Of a stretch of 60,000 nt of DNA, positions 12,480-22,877 are shown piece after piece. This DNA is from Membranipora membranacea (lineage: Eukaryota; Bryozoa; Gymnolaemata; Cheilostomatida; Membraniporidae): contig OU612067.1 in assembly GCA_914767715.1 (NCBI GenBank), positions 14,825,001 to 14,885,000 of the forward strand. Reading direction: 5' to 3'. Under the pieces are notes generated by a model. That model did no database searches and was not told the DNA's origin. It saw only the letters and a program-made list of their open reading frames with translations. A program made the position numbers and the translations under genes. Within the stretch, counting starts at the first letter, position 1. Each line of letters begins with the position of its first letter.

Positions 12480-12960
12480 ATTTCTATATCAACAACAGTA
12501 CACTAAAACCTCGACTTGAGGACAAGCAGTTACCAGCCAATGCATATCACCTCGAATCGAGGACAGGCAAATATATGCAAATCTAAATTCTATTCTTAAT
12601 ACCGGTGCCACCCTAACGCCATAACCGTGACAACCATGACAATGCAGTTAAGGTGGCGCCAACAGAGACAATTCAGAATTAGCATTGTCGTATACACAGC
12701 AGTAAACAGGAGAATTGTCTATACCAACATCCGACACAATAACAACATCCAATATCTTTGCCAGCATCATCATCAGTACACTCAAACCTTGACGGGAGGA
12801 CACGCATTTACCAGCCGGTGCATATCACCTCGAATCCGTGATATGCAAATATATTCCAATCTAAATTCTATTCTAAACACCGGCGCCAACAGAGACAACT
12901 CAGAATTAGCAACTCTTGCGGCCGATCAACCCACGCTTGCGGCCGATCAACCCTCTTTTT
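12480..12960 (+). repeat. Paired ~300-bp-spaced repeat blocks, copy 1 (copy 2 at 48617-49097)
   Basis: Two blocks share acacagca..aaacagga, agtacact.aaacct.gac, accagcc.gtgcatatcacc and aaattctattct.aa.accgg. They are followed by ggcgccaacagagacaa and a tandem gcggccgatcaaccc. No gene is evident; the open frames here are short and low in complexity. Confidence 0.6.
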
Positions 12961-13033
12961 GCGGCAATTGAGAAATGTGTTTTATTCTTGTTTTTTGCTG
13001 GTGCACGTCAGCAGTTTTTCTAAGGTGTCTGGA

Positions 13034-13056
13034 ACCATGCTATATAAGAGCATGGT
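13034..13056 (+). promoter_or_regulatory. TATA box inside an inverted repeat, copy 1
   Basis: TATATAAG at 13041-13048 lies in the 7-base loop region of perfect 8-bp arms ACCATGCT (13034-13041) and AGCATGGT (13049-13056). A possible leader exon ends at ggagacag|gtcagc near 13102. The CRTAP-like start codon at 13874 follows an acceptor (attgagcag|aatg). It is a reasonable candidate core promoter for that gene, but unproven. Confidence 0.45.
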
Positions 13057-13102
13057 ACACCAATGTAAGGGCCTCTTTGTTTGCAATTTCATTTGGAGAC
13101 AG

Positions 13103-13873
13103 GTCAGCTTTGTTAAACATGAAAGTTCTATGAGTTATTATTATAATATTTTCATTTATTGTAAGTTAGTGATATTTATAGGGAAATAGAACTTGCCTTA
13201 TTATTTAATAATGGCACAGTATAACTTTTGGTTGGATTACCTATACCTTCATCTAATTGAGTTAAATGAATTAAAGCCAGCATGCATGGCATCATTAACT
13301 AGAGAGCATGGCTTGTAGAAATAAGACTGCATTGTTAAGTTGAATTGCGTTTAATGTTAAACTTGATAAGAATTAAAAGGCATGCTCTTGAGTCAAGTGT
13401 GTAACCTCGAACAAATGAGATCACCGTTAGGTAAATAAGTCAGTGTCATATAGTGAGAATCATCATACCGAGCTCGTGAGCACAGATCTCAGTAGCGGAG
13501 AGTTAATGTGGTGAGTCCATAACCCGGAATCCCACAGCATGATATCATCATGTATAATAATTGATATGAATGAGTACAACAGTTTAGACATGCCAATAAG
13601 GCATTGGCTAGACAAAAGGGGTGTGTCAAAATCAGTGTGCCGATACTCGCGCCATATGATGTTTATTTACAGTTGTTTATTTGTAGTCTCAAATAAACAT
13701 GTGAATCAATGAGTTTTAGAGAGTATCAAAGTTTAGCACAGTTCTTACTAAAAATCGATACCTGCAACATGGGACACCTGTTGACTGCCCAAACACTACC
13801 TCGCAATCACACTCAGCTATATCAAAGCATCTTTTTGTAATTAAGTTGATGACCACTTCATTCATTGAGCAGA
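13103..13873 (+). other. No recognised gene; possible leader intron, copy 1 (copy 2 at 49240-50010)
   Basis: AT-rich sequence between the candidate leader donor and the CRTAP-like start. No domain-like open frame or clear repeat was seen. Confidence 0.4.
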
Positions 13874-16190
13874 ATGTCTACCATGTTTTGGCTGCATATA
13901 ACTCTTCAAGCCTCTTTTATTGCCTTGACAAGATTGCAAAACACTTCTGCAAATGGGTCTGTAAATGCTGAAACACGGTTAGAGTACACACTGTTATATG
14001 AGTTGATGAAGAATGCATACTTTGAAGAAGATTGGGAAAATTGTGTTAATCATGGTCTTGCTGCAGTGACACAGTACAACAACCACATGCAATATATTCT
14101 TGGATGCCGCTCTTCATGTAAGCAGCCCACTGAGAAAGCTTCCAAAGACCAGCTTGTGAGTAGGTACAGTGACAGCCTCCGTGAGATCACATGTATAAGG
14201 CGCTGCATTCCACAGGAAAAGAGCGGAGACAACATGCAGCATAACTTTATGTCGCGAGAGCCCTACGACTTCATTCAACTTTGCTACTTCAAGGTAAGCT
14301 CACTGAGTATTGAAAATTTGCAGCGTATTTTATATTATGATGTTTTTCGCGGGTGTTTTGCATCTTTTCTTGTTTCAAACTATTTCAATCGTACTGATTC
14401 CAATATCAATCAGAACATCTTGGTAGTTATATTGTCTGTGAGACGTCAGATATATGGTATGCCACATAGTGCCTGCGTCTTCATATATGAGACGACAATA
14501 ATCAAGTTTGGTACAACAAATATTGCACACTTTGCTTGAGAAAAGAAACATATTCTAGATGTGCAGTGCATGAAAATTCACTCTTTTCTCAGCTTCAAGA
14601 TTATCCTAGAGCGGCAGCTGCAGCCACCACATTCCTAGCGGTGAATCCTAAACACAGCTACATGAATAACAATAAGGAAAACTACAAGAATATACTCAAT
14701 GTGACGGCGGAGCACTTTGTTGATCTGGAGGCGGGAGAATACGAGGTTAGTAGTCTCTGTTCACACTCTGACACTAATTACACTGTATGTGTATCTCTGA
14801 TAGTAAATTTTAAGCACCAAAATACTTGTTACTACTCTTAATTACATAAATTAATATCTTGTTGTCAAACCAAACCCGTCCCAAAGATTCTTGGGCGTCA
14901 TTATCAATTGTGTACCAGGTGATCAGTGTAGTTTGCGAGTGAACCATAGCTCCATTGATCGGAGATGAGACCACCGACTAAAGATGTCTAGAGACCATAG
15001 AATATTTGCAGCAATTTGGGCCACAGATGTTAGACAGTTGCTGGGATCTAGCTAGCTAAAAGTAGAGGGCGTTTAATTGTTTGGTATACTGTTAAGGAAA
15101 ATGGAGCATAGGGTAATGTTATTCTCTTTCTAAAAATCATGAAATTACTAATATCTGCAGTTTGTATGAGTAGAGTAGTACAAGTTGTCGACAATGGGGT
15201 ACCATGATATGGTAGGTGGCATATTTTTGTAACTGTCATTGCTTGTTGACATTTCAGAGCCTATATAAGCGAGGTCTAGATTCGTATGAAAAATATCAAT
15301 GGTCTGAACAGATCGTTTACATGGCAGCAGCCCTGGACAGTTACCATGACAACTACAATAATTGTTCTTTGATGTGTGAGGTAGGATATGATGTGCTCAG
15401 AGAAGGTGATCACAACCATGAAGCTATTGGAGCCATCGCAGGTAAATAATTCGGTTGTTTGTAGTTTAGCTTTCATGGCCATTGAGATGCCTCTAGTGGT
15501 AGATAAGTAACCTTAGTTATAGCAAAAAGTGACAGGTTATAGAGGGTGGATCTCAACAGTTCACCAAAGTAGACAAATTATTAACACCAGGCTGTGCAGT
15601 CGAGTCTTTCACATACTAACACAAATTTGCTTCAGCTGTCTAGCTGCAGCCGCAAAAACATGCCTCAGTTGATGAAGGCTATGGATGATGCACCTACTTT
15701 CCTCATGATTGTATTTACACTGTAATCATAATATATAATGTCTGTGATATGAGTCTCTTTGCACCGTACCCACAGTACCGCAAAGAAACTAACTTATCTA
15801 TTTGTATGTTTCCATGATAACCTAACTGTTTCCTTTGTGAGCAGGTGTGGTTTTTCAGTTTTGAGTTTTAGTTTTAGAAATACCTCAGTCACTAGGAAAG
15901 AAAGATAGCAACCGGTATTTATCAGTGCACATGTACCAACTGTTGGCGTAATTATTGCTATGAAATGCGGTACATAGTGCAGTATAGTCAGTGGTATATA
16001 AATGCATTTTCCATTACATTAAGTCTTGAATGCATTGTGAAAGGAATTCCTCTTCCCATTTCAGATCAGATGGAGAGGGTCATACCGTGTAAGCATCAAT
16101 GCCGGACAAAGCTCTCAAAACTAGACCTTAAACCAGTAGAAGATATCGTCGCCAACATATATCATCATCTTCAATATGCTTATAGTAAAG
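13874..16190 (+). CDS. CRTAP/prolyl 3-hydroxylase-like gene, 5' four exons only, copy 1
   Basis: Exons 13874-14293, 14593-14745, 15258-15441 and 16065-16190 join in phase to give 294 residues and then stop at a donor (taaag|gtaatg). The start at 13874 is followed by a hydrophobic signal-peptide-like stretch (residues about 4-20). Four CxxxC motifs (C78/C82, C107/C111, C227/C231, C261/C265), YDFIQLCYFK at 131-140, FLAVNPKHSYM in exon 2 and IYHHLQYAYSK at the end match the N-terminal helical region of the leprecan family (CRTAP and prolyl 3-hydroxylases). That family acts in the endoplasmic reticulum on collagen prolines. Family members continue for at least another 100 residues, and P3H enzymes add a dioxygenase domain. 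Neither is found before the VMO1 exons that begin 660 bp later. It is probably a 3'-truncated gene; its phase-1 end does not match the phase of the VMO1 exon. Confidence 0.8.
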
Positions 16191-16850
16191 GTAATGATGA
16201 GCATCAACTGATTATTGTGGATGTAGTAGCTCAAATTGCGCTCAAACTGTGCTCAAACTGTGCTGGGATAGCAGGTAGTAGCATTTCATTATCAACCACT
16301 AGGTTGGGAACATTCTGAGCATGCTCAGCTCTGGGCATGAGCTGATCTCTGCAAAATTGAGTCTCGGAATTCCGAAGCCATCTGATTGGCTACCTGCTCT
16401 GGTGACATACTCCCCAAAGCGTGCGGATTTGTTATTAATAGTTATCCTCTCTTGTCATTATTAGCTGATTTTGATTGACAGTTTAATGCAGGGGGTGTCT
16501 CATATCCCCTTTCCAAAGTTGCAATCAGAACCCAAACTAAACTCATTGTTCTTGCACATGCGCAAATTCAAGTCACGCATGATGCATACTTAGCCTTACG
16601 ACACCTGCTTTGTGGTAATGATAGCCTAGTTTATCAGTGATCTACATGCCCAGTCAGATCACGAGAGTCAGTATGGGTTGGGAAAGTGGTTGATAATGAA
16701 ATACTACATACTGACATAAGCACGTCTCCATGATTGAAATTGTGAGCCAGTTGAGCGTAGAGAGACTTTTGTATCTATTGTTTATTGTATTTTCCGAAAT
16801 TACAAAACAGTTATATGTTCGTAATATTTTTTATTTATTTTTGTGTGCAG
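16191..16850 (+). other. Gap holding the probable CRTAP/VMO1 breakpoint, copy 1 (copy 2 at 52328-52987)
   Basis: No further CRTAP exon and no VMO1 first exon (signal peptide, WGSWG-type start) was found in any frame. A short tgagcatgctca palindrome lies at about 16314. A rearrangement junction joining a truncated CRTAP-like gene to a truncated VMO1 gene must lie here, or in the intron sequences on either side. Confidence 0.5.
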
Positions 16851-17888
16851 CACACTTTCCTGTGATGAGTCCACCCCTAAGCGATCTCATGCTTTCGTAA
16901 TCTATTCCAAACAAAGCTGCTGGGGAAATATCTCAGGAGAACGACAATGCCCAGCAGGTTATGTGATAGTCGGTGCTCAAGCTAAGTCTGAGTCAGATAC
17001 TATCAACAGCGATGATACTGCGGGTAAGTAATCACAACTAGCTGAGATCCAACAGTTTTATCAGTGTTGGATCTCAGCTAGACTTTAAATGCACCTGATT
17101 GGTCAGAGTCAACTTTTGTCATCACTTACGGCGGATGGCTGGGCCGGGAAGAAGATACTCCCTACTTTGTGAGAACTCCATGCAAAGCTACTGGCTAGAT
17201 GTTTTGATGCCACAACTCTCTATTTAAATCTTTGACTGGTGGCTCTGCTGTGCAATGCCCAGCTGTGTCAGCAGTGATTCAAATATTAAATTTAGGAGCA
17301 TAAGGTGGGATCAATTAACTAGAGGGCAATTGTTGAAGTTCATAGTATCAAGTTTCAGTTTTAGTCTCCTGACTGTTGGGATGTGTCGGGTTTCTGGATG
17401 AGCTCCCACTTCCAGCTAATCCAACAATTATAAGAAAATTCCTCACCCATTCTTTTGGATGTGCTGAGTGATATGACCTGTTCATCTTAGTCACAGATTC
17501 AACAAACATTTCAGAGGAACAAAATCATGAAGGAAGTGTGAACGGAGGTATGAAAGAGAGATGAATTTTAGGCTACACATTGTCAACATCTTAGGCCAAA
17601 TACATCAATATTGTATAGGAGTAACTCACATGACCTCTTATATCTATCTTTTTTACAGCTAATGGTTACAACTTTAAATGTCGGCTAGTAGCCAGCATAC
17701 CGTTAACGTACACATTGTATGGTAACAGCGGACCCTGGGGCACCTGTTCTGCATGGAAGGAGTGCCCTAAGGGTACAGCTGTTTGCGGATTAAAGACAAG
17801 AGTGGAGGAAGATGGTGGAAGGGATCATACTGCCCTAAATGATGCCATATTTTACTGCTGTACCCTACCTGCTGAGTGCTCGCACTAA
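16851..17888 (+). CDS. VMO1-like gene fragment, exons 2-3 only, copy 1
   Basis: Exon 2 (16851-17023) and exon 3 (17659-17888, ending in TAA) are open and in phase with each other. They match the complete VMO1 gene at 27382-29279 exon for exon: CDEST, CPAGYVIVGAQAKSE, ANGYNF.CRL, GPWGTC.AW.ECPKGTAVCGLKT, TALNDAIFYCC. Exon 1, with the signal peptide and the first repeat of the beta-prism fold, is missing. Exon 2 needs a phase-2 donor, while the upstream CRTAP-like exon ends in phase 1, so a simple fusion is excluded. The usual GDDTALN is RDHTALN here. It is probably a decaying 5'-truncated paralogue, though the reading frame is still clean. Confidence 0.75.
17038..17081. repeat. Perfect 17-bp-arm hairpin in VMO1-fragment intron, copy 1 (copy 2 at 53175-53218)
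   Basis: CTAGCTGAGATCCAACA (17038-17054) and its exact reverse complement (17065-17081) flank a 10-base loop. It starts 14 bp after the exon 2 donor. It may be the remnant of a small foldback element, or a structure in the transcript. Confidence 0.8.
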
Positions 17889-18429
17889 TTTATCTTATGA
17901 TATGAAACAAAAAATATAAATGTTACAAGAAATCCACTGAAAAACATTTTATGCTGCTATCTATTGAGAATTTAAAACACGTGTTTACCATTTTCAAGCG
18001 AAAAATAAAATTATTATAATTATTATAATGTAGTTGAGTTTATTGAGACATTCAAGGATCAGCAGCCTGGACTTCAATCGTTCTGCATTGGCTGGCGCTG
18101 GGCCATCATCTATTGGGATCTTTAAAGCAAACCAAGTCCATAGCTACCAGGCTACCATGAAAGCTAATGTTCAGACATAATTATTTAGTAGTTATTTTGT
18201 ATATAGAAATAACCTGCAAAATGTCAGCAGCAGCCAAAGACATATTTCATTAGGACAGCATTCCTCTGATGCACACCTTAGACTTACTGAGCCGCAACTA
18301 CTTTTAATATACTTTATAAACATGGCACATCAACTATGGTCCAATGCTTTGAATGAGTTGCCTACTCCTGATTCGAAAGAAGAATGCCTATGATTCCAAT
18401 GATGATAAAACTTTAAAGAAAATCAGCCT

Positions 18430-18609
18430 GAGCCTCCCGCATTGAGATCTTTTGTTGCTATCCATTCATCTGCGCCGCCCTCTGCCACCAATGCGAATCA
18501 ACTCCCTGATTCGAATGAAGAAACACAAACCAATGTGAGCGGAAGTGGACCTAAATGCTATTCCCATATGTTGGCTCGCCCTAAAATTGATCCCACAATG
18601 ACATATTGA
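18430..18609 (+). pseudogene. Possible coding remnant, copy 1 (copy 2 at 54567-54746)
   Basis: After an acceptor-like aaaatcag, a frame of about 60 codons runs to TGA (SFVAIHSSAPPSATNANQL ... GPKCYSHMLARPKIDPTMTY). The stretch just before it repeats part of the same sequence (ctgattcgaa(a/t)gaagaa). It is not recognised. It could be a terminal exon or a transposon scrap. Confidence 0.22.
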
Positions 18610-19036
18610 AACATAGTGATTATTATTTTTACCTGCTTATAGTTCTTTCATATCTTTAACATATCATCACAGGCATAGTTTACTTATTAAATTGAAGCGG
18701 TTGCAAAACACCCTAAAAAGCCACTTACTAGATTTTCCCGCAATAATCATACACGTTTTTGGTGTACTATAGCTGTAAAATGGAAAAATTTGCTCTCATC
18801 AAACATTGATTAAAAAAGACAAATAAAAACATTGTCAATACCATTGACTAGATGGCTTGGCTTTTAAAATAAGCAATAGCTTGAAGAAGGCATGAGAAGA
18901 AATTGTCTAGGTGGGCAAACGCCTTGGCGGGAAGATGGCGCAGTGGGAAATTGTCCTGATAAGAAAACTGCTTGGAGGGATCAAAAGAGGCGGGGATATC
19001 TCCTGGCTACCTGGAAAATGGCCAGTGGTAAAATTG

Positions 19037-19056
19037 GGGGGGGGGGGGGAGGGGGG
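19037..19056 (+). repeat. Poly-G tract, copy 1
   Basis: A run of 14 G, an A and 6 G. Copy 2 (about 55169) has 11 G, so it differs by three bases. The surrounding short open frame (18892-19083) has no recognisable domain. Confidence 0.85.
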
Positions 19057-19259
19057 ATCCTAACATTTACTCCTCTGGGGTAGATGGAAGCATGAGAACA
19101 GCACCCTACACTACACCTACTCTGTCATTCAAATAAAATAACAAATAAACTTTGATACCATACCGGACACAATAATAATCAATGCAAATTATTTGCTGAC
19201 TAGGTCATGTAAAATTAAATATTCCTAATCAGAAATATTTATAAAACAGACTTCTCCCT

Positions 19260-19712
19260 CACACTGATTTCGAGATTACACTATTAGTATGTGTATCTCT
19301 GATCGATAGAGCTTCTGTCGCAAATATTGAGCACCTACATTTGGCTGAAAGAGAGGACAACTTTAGTTTTTATCAAACAGACATGATCGAAACAGAATTA
19401 CCTAGCTCTGCATTGTTAGTTCTCTCTTCTGAGCTTAGGCTAGCAATACACAGTTTCGATGTCACTTTTCTTGTCAAAAACATGTGCTAAATGCTCTTCT
19501 AAAACTGTTAAAAGGTGATATCAGATTTTCTAAATATAAATTAGAATATTTTAACAAAGAATGAGAAAATGATAAGTGTATATCCAAAAGTTTGGGTAAT
19601 CATCCACACGTCTCCTAAATACTGAATTTCAGCTGCACTCAAGCTAAGTGAATTAATTCACTCTCGATCGATCAGAGATATACATGCAATAGTATATCAC
19701 GTGGTCAGTGTG
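19260..19712. mobile_element. 453-bp MITE present only in copy 1
   Basis: Copy 1 carries 462 bp that copy 2 lacks. The block is bounded by 9-bp direct repeats CTTCTCCCT (19251-19259 and 19713-19721), and copy 2 has a single CTTCTCCCT (55387-55395). The inserted ends are imperfect inverted repeats of about 50 bp: the left starts CACACTGA and the right ends TCAGTGTG, with a matching ATCTCTGATCGAT block further in. There is no transposase. A 9-bp duplication fits Mutator-like elements; hAT (8 bp) is less likely. It inserted into the LINE remnant after the two copies separated, or is a polymorphic insertion between haplotypes. Confidence 0.88.
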
Positions 19713-20042
19713 CTTCTCCCTAACAATGCCGTTCAATGTGTGGGGCGTACGAGCTGTCGATGGTTTCTGCCCGTTTGTGGGTTGGTAATGTATTGATGTA
19801 GATGGTGTGATGTGTTTTGTTTTACCTTCTCTAAATATCATAGACATTTTAACTCGAGGTACAGCTTCAGTTTGCATATTTTGAGGCTCATCATAGTTGC
19901 CATAGCTGGGTTTGAGGACACGTAAACAAATATCCTGATGGTTTTCTAGCCTCTCCTTGTCATTTTTAAATTGATAGGGAAGCCAGCAGGGAGCAGCGTA
20001 GATCAAAACTGATAATATCTTTCCTTTGCAAACTAGTGCTGA
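19713..20042 (-). pseudogene. LINE reverse-transcriptase C-terminal remnant, copy 1
   Basis: The minus strand reads VLIYAAPCWLPY...RLENHQ.ICLRVLKPSYGNYDEPQ, the pattern of the thumb and C-terminal part of CR1/jockey-type reverse transcriptases (YAxPxW, then LExxQ, then a P..Y block). Only about 100 codons are left. The frame ends in the MITE at 19712, which adds unrelated residues to the open frame. The family is inferred from the motifs only. Confidence 0.6.
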
Positions 20043-20336
20043 ACTGAGACAAGGTTATTGGCAATATCATGACGGATTATGAGGAAAATCGCAGCTCATG
20101 TTACGACACAGCACTCTTATTGCAATTGGAAAGCATTGATAGATCACTGCATCACATTATGTGATTAGGCATCGGCTGACGTTGAGGTTTTCCTTGTTGT
20201 TCAGGTGTCACACGACCACCATGAGAATGTGAAAGGAAATCAGAAAGCTATTTTTGCAGGTAAAAGGATATTCCATTAAAACTCTCTTATTGATAATTGT
20301 TTGATGCCTTTCATCTTCACTCACAGAAGTTTAAGA
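19985..20336. repeat. Repeat block shared with 26485-26825, copy 1 (copy 2 at 55659-56010)
   Basis: Similar over about 340 bp to the block before the VMO1 promoter (agcagcgtag, gagacaaggctattggcaa-type, tgtgattaggcatcg, ttcacacgacca, ctctcttattgataattg, cacagaag). The match resumes after the inverted-repeat element at 22872-22916. This is an older dispersed repeat that provides an empty site for that element. Confidence 0.8.
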
Positions 20337-22871
20337 CCATAGACAAAACACACAACACTAAGACTGGACACTGAGCATCAAAAAGTGTCCTCATTAAATA
20401 CTGCGACGCAACGACATCTCACTGTGGTAGAAAAAGCAATGATGCATGTGTTTTTCGGAGTTTTCTCTCTTTGATGCAGAAAATTTTATCGATTTTATAG
20501 AATTAGATATAGAATAGCAGCAGCAATCTTCTACAGCACAGGTCACAGCTTTGTCTATATTCTGTCTAACTCATCACATATTTTGATTCAGCAAAAATGG
20601 CATAGAAATATTAGTTAAACAGCATATCATACTTGCCAAGTAATCTAAATTCAAAAGTGGGAGATTTCAATTTACAGCTATACCGCACGTCATCGCAATG
20701 CTCCGAGGGTGCGATATACTCAAGCGATCCACATGGGGGTTTGAGGGCATTGTGATCCCCCAACAGGGTCCAGGATAGAACCCGGCCGCCGATGCTCTGA
20801 GAGCGTTTCTAGCCACTAGGAAAGGCTAAAAACGCATATCTGACACATTTGTCTATATTCTGTTTTTCTCATCACTTATTTTGATTGAGCAAAAAATACA
20901 TAGAAATATCAGTTAAACAGTGATTGTAAATATAATGCTGATACTTAGTACCCATTGGAGCCTAAATCATGGTACTGAACATTTTGAAAATGAATGTACC
21001 TGCACGCTACACTGTCTATCTCGAAGGCGATGATAACATATATAGCTATTTGCACTTGGAATCAAACCGAGCAATTTTTTTTTTAAGAATATCCAAGGTT
21101 ATCCATCAAATACAATGATTTGAAGAATCCTTTGACATAATGCCTTAAAAAAATTATTTGGTATGAATTCTTCATTTTATAAGACAACTGCTGATCACTG
21201 GGTCACAAAAACCTTGCTGAAATATACCATAATACATACATAGTGGTTTAATTCTCATCAGTATATAATATCATAAAGACTTTCTCCGAACCCCCTCAAA
21301 GCACTCTATTTTGTATTGTTGGAAGAATGTCATCTTCCCATATTATGCTCCAATTGTTTCATGGGTTAATTTTCAGGTTTTGTTGTAAAGGATTTGATCT
21401 GCTAAAATTCTATAATAGATGTTAGGTAATAATCATTAGCCATGAATTCTACATTTCCTAAAACAACACTGAGAACAGGGTCACAATCACCTTGCAGCAA
21501 TATCCAATAATGCTTTGTGGTTTGGTTCCCAGCAGTATTATAATAGGATTTAGGATTTTCTTCTGATCCCCTTTAGAAATTCCAATCTAGAATTGCATTG
21601 TGGGAATCCATCTTTCACCATACAATTTTACATGATCATCTTGTGCATTGGACTAGTTTATGCATCAGTTTAGTCAAGCAGTTTAATTAAGCCAATTATG
21701 TTTGAATGACACCCGACTGTCTTGATAAACTTGTTGAACCACCTACCCCACAACAAAGCTTGCGAGATAACAGGCTAGACCACCACATGCTATTTGTTAC
21801 CAGCAAAAATATAATTTGTATGGTTGGTATATGCCTGTATTGATATCCTTAAGTGTATCAGGCTGGCTGCTCATTATTAGTTCTTAGTATACGTATTTTT
21901 TTTAAGGTGAATACATTCTTAGAAGTCAAAAAACTAAACTGCTCTGAGTGTGCAGACTTTTTAAATGCAACTCGTGATCCCTCAGCAGCGGACTGCTCTC
22001 TATTCGGCCGCAAGAATCGGGAGGCCTCAAACCAAGGAGTGCTCAACTCACTAACCCAGTTGTAGATAAAAATTTTTATGCAGCAGAAATGGAGTCCAAC
22101 ACTCTATTGGTACCGTAGTGCTTGCGCGAAATTTGACTAATATGGTTGTCACCCGTACATTATCATACGTATCACTTTAAATGTGCATGCCACTGTACTT
22201 CACTCTTTAAAACTCTTATTCTGCGGTATGCTCTGATTCCCAGCCATCACAAAACAACAAAGCTAGCCCTAGAGAAACGATGCTCGGGTTGATTCCAAGT
22301 GCAAATAGCTATATATGTTATCATGGCCTTCGAGATGAAATTATTTGGGATCAAATATGCATTTTTAGCCTTTCCTAGTGGCTAGAAACGCTCTCAGAGC
22401 ATCAGCGGCCGGGTTCTATCCCGGACCCTGTTTGGGGATCACAATGCCCTCAAACCCCCATGTGGATCGCTCGGTATTTCGCACCCTCGGAGCATTGCGA
22501 TGACGTGCGGTATCACTATAAATTGAAATCTCCCACTTTTGAATTTAGATTACTTGGCAAGTATGATATGCTGTTTAACTAATATTTCTATGCCATTTTT
22601 GCTTAATCGAAATATGTGATGAGCTAGACAGAATATAGACAAAGCTGTGACCTGTGCTGCAGAAGATTGCTGCTGCTATTCTGTATCAAATTCTATAAAA
22701 TCTATGAAAATATCTGCATCAAAGGGAGATTACTCCGAAAAACACATGCATCATTGCTTTTTCTACCACAGTGAGATGTCGTTGCGTCACAGTATTTATT
22801 TAATGAGGACACTTTTTGATAGGATATTTACTACACAGTGTCCAGTCTAGTGTTGTGTGTTTTGTCTATGG
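20337..22871. mobile_element. 2.5-kb element with ~500-bp terminal inverted repeats, copy 1
   Basis: The element is 2535 bp and starts CCATAGACAAAACACACAAC, with the reverse complement at the right end. The terminal inverted repeats run about 20337-20839 and 22355-22871, with high but imperfect identity. A further inverted block pairs 21018-21073 with 22281-22336, and the left arm holds a second partial copy of its own 20545-20620 block at about 20846-20920. Direct repeats TTAAGA flank it (20331-20336, 22872-22877). The related block at 26820-26825 has one TTAAGA and no insertion. A short open frame at 21853-22065 (KLNCSECADFL) could be a transposase scrap, but no transposase is recognisable. 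A 6-bp duplication is unusual; a TTAA-type target (Kolobok/piggyBac) fits the ends less well. Confidence 0.88.
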
Positions 22872-22877
22872 TTAAGA

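Noticed and set aside
16190-16851. CRTAP-VMO1 fusion gene
   Set aside because: The donor ends in phase 1 and the VMO1 exon needs phase 2. Joined, the frame soon meets a stop.
18892-19083. VMO1-like open frame (TPWRE, CPDKKTAW)
   Set aside because: The likeness to W/P/C-rich VMO1 repeats is superficial. It lacks GDDTALN and runs into the poly-G tract.
19653-19712. C-terminal extension of the LINE frame in copy 1
   Set aside because: These residues come from the inserted MITE and are absent in copy 2.
21853-22065. Transposase of the 2.5-kb inverted-repeat element
   Set aside because: The 70-codon frame has a CxxC but no recognisable catalytic motif, and it overlaps an equally open frame on the other strand.
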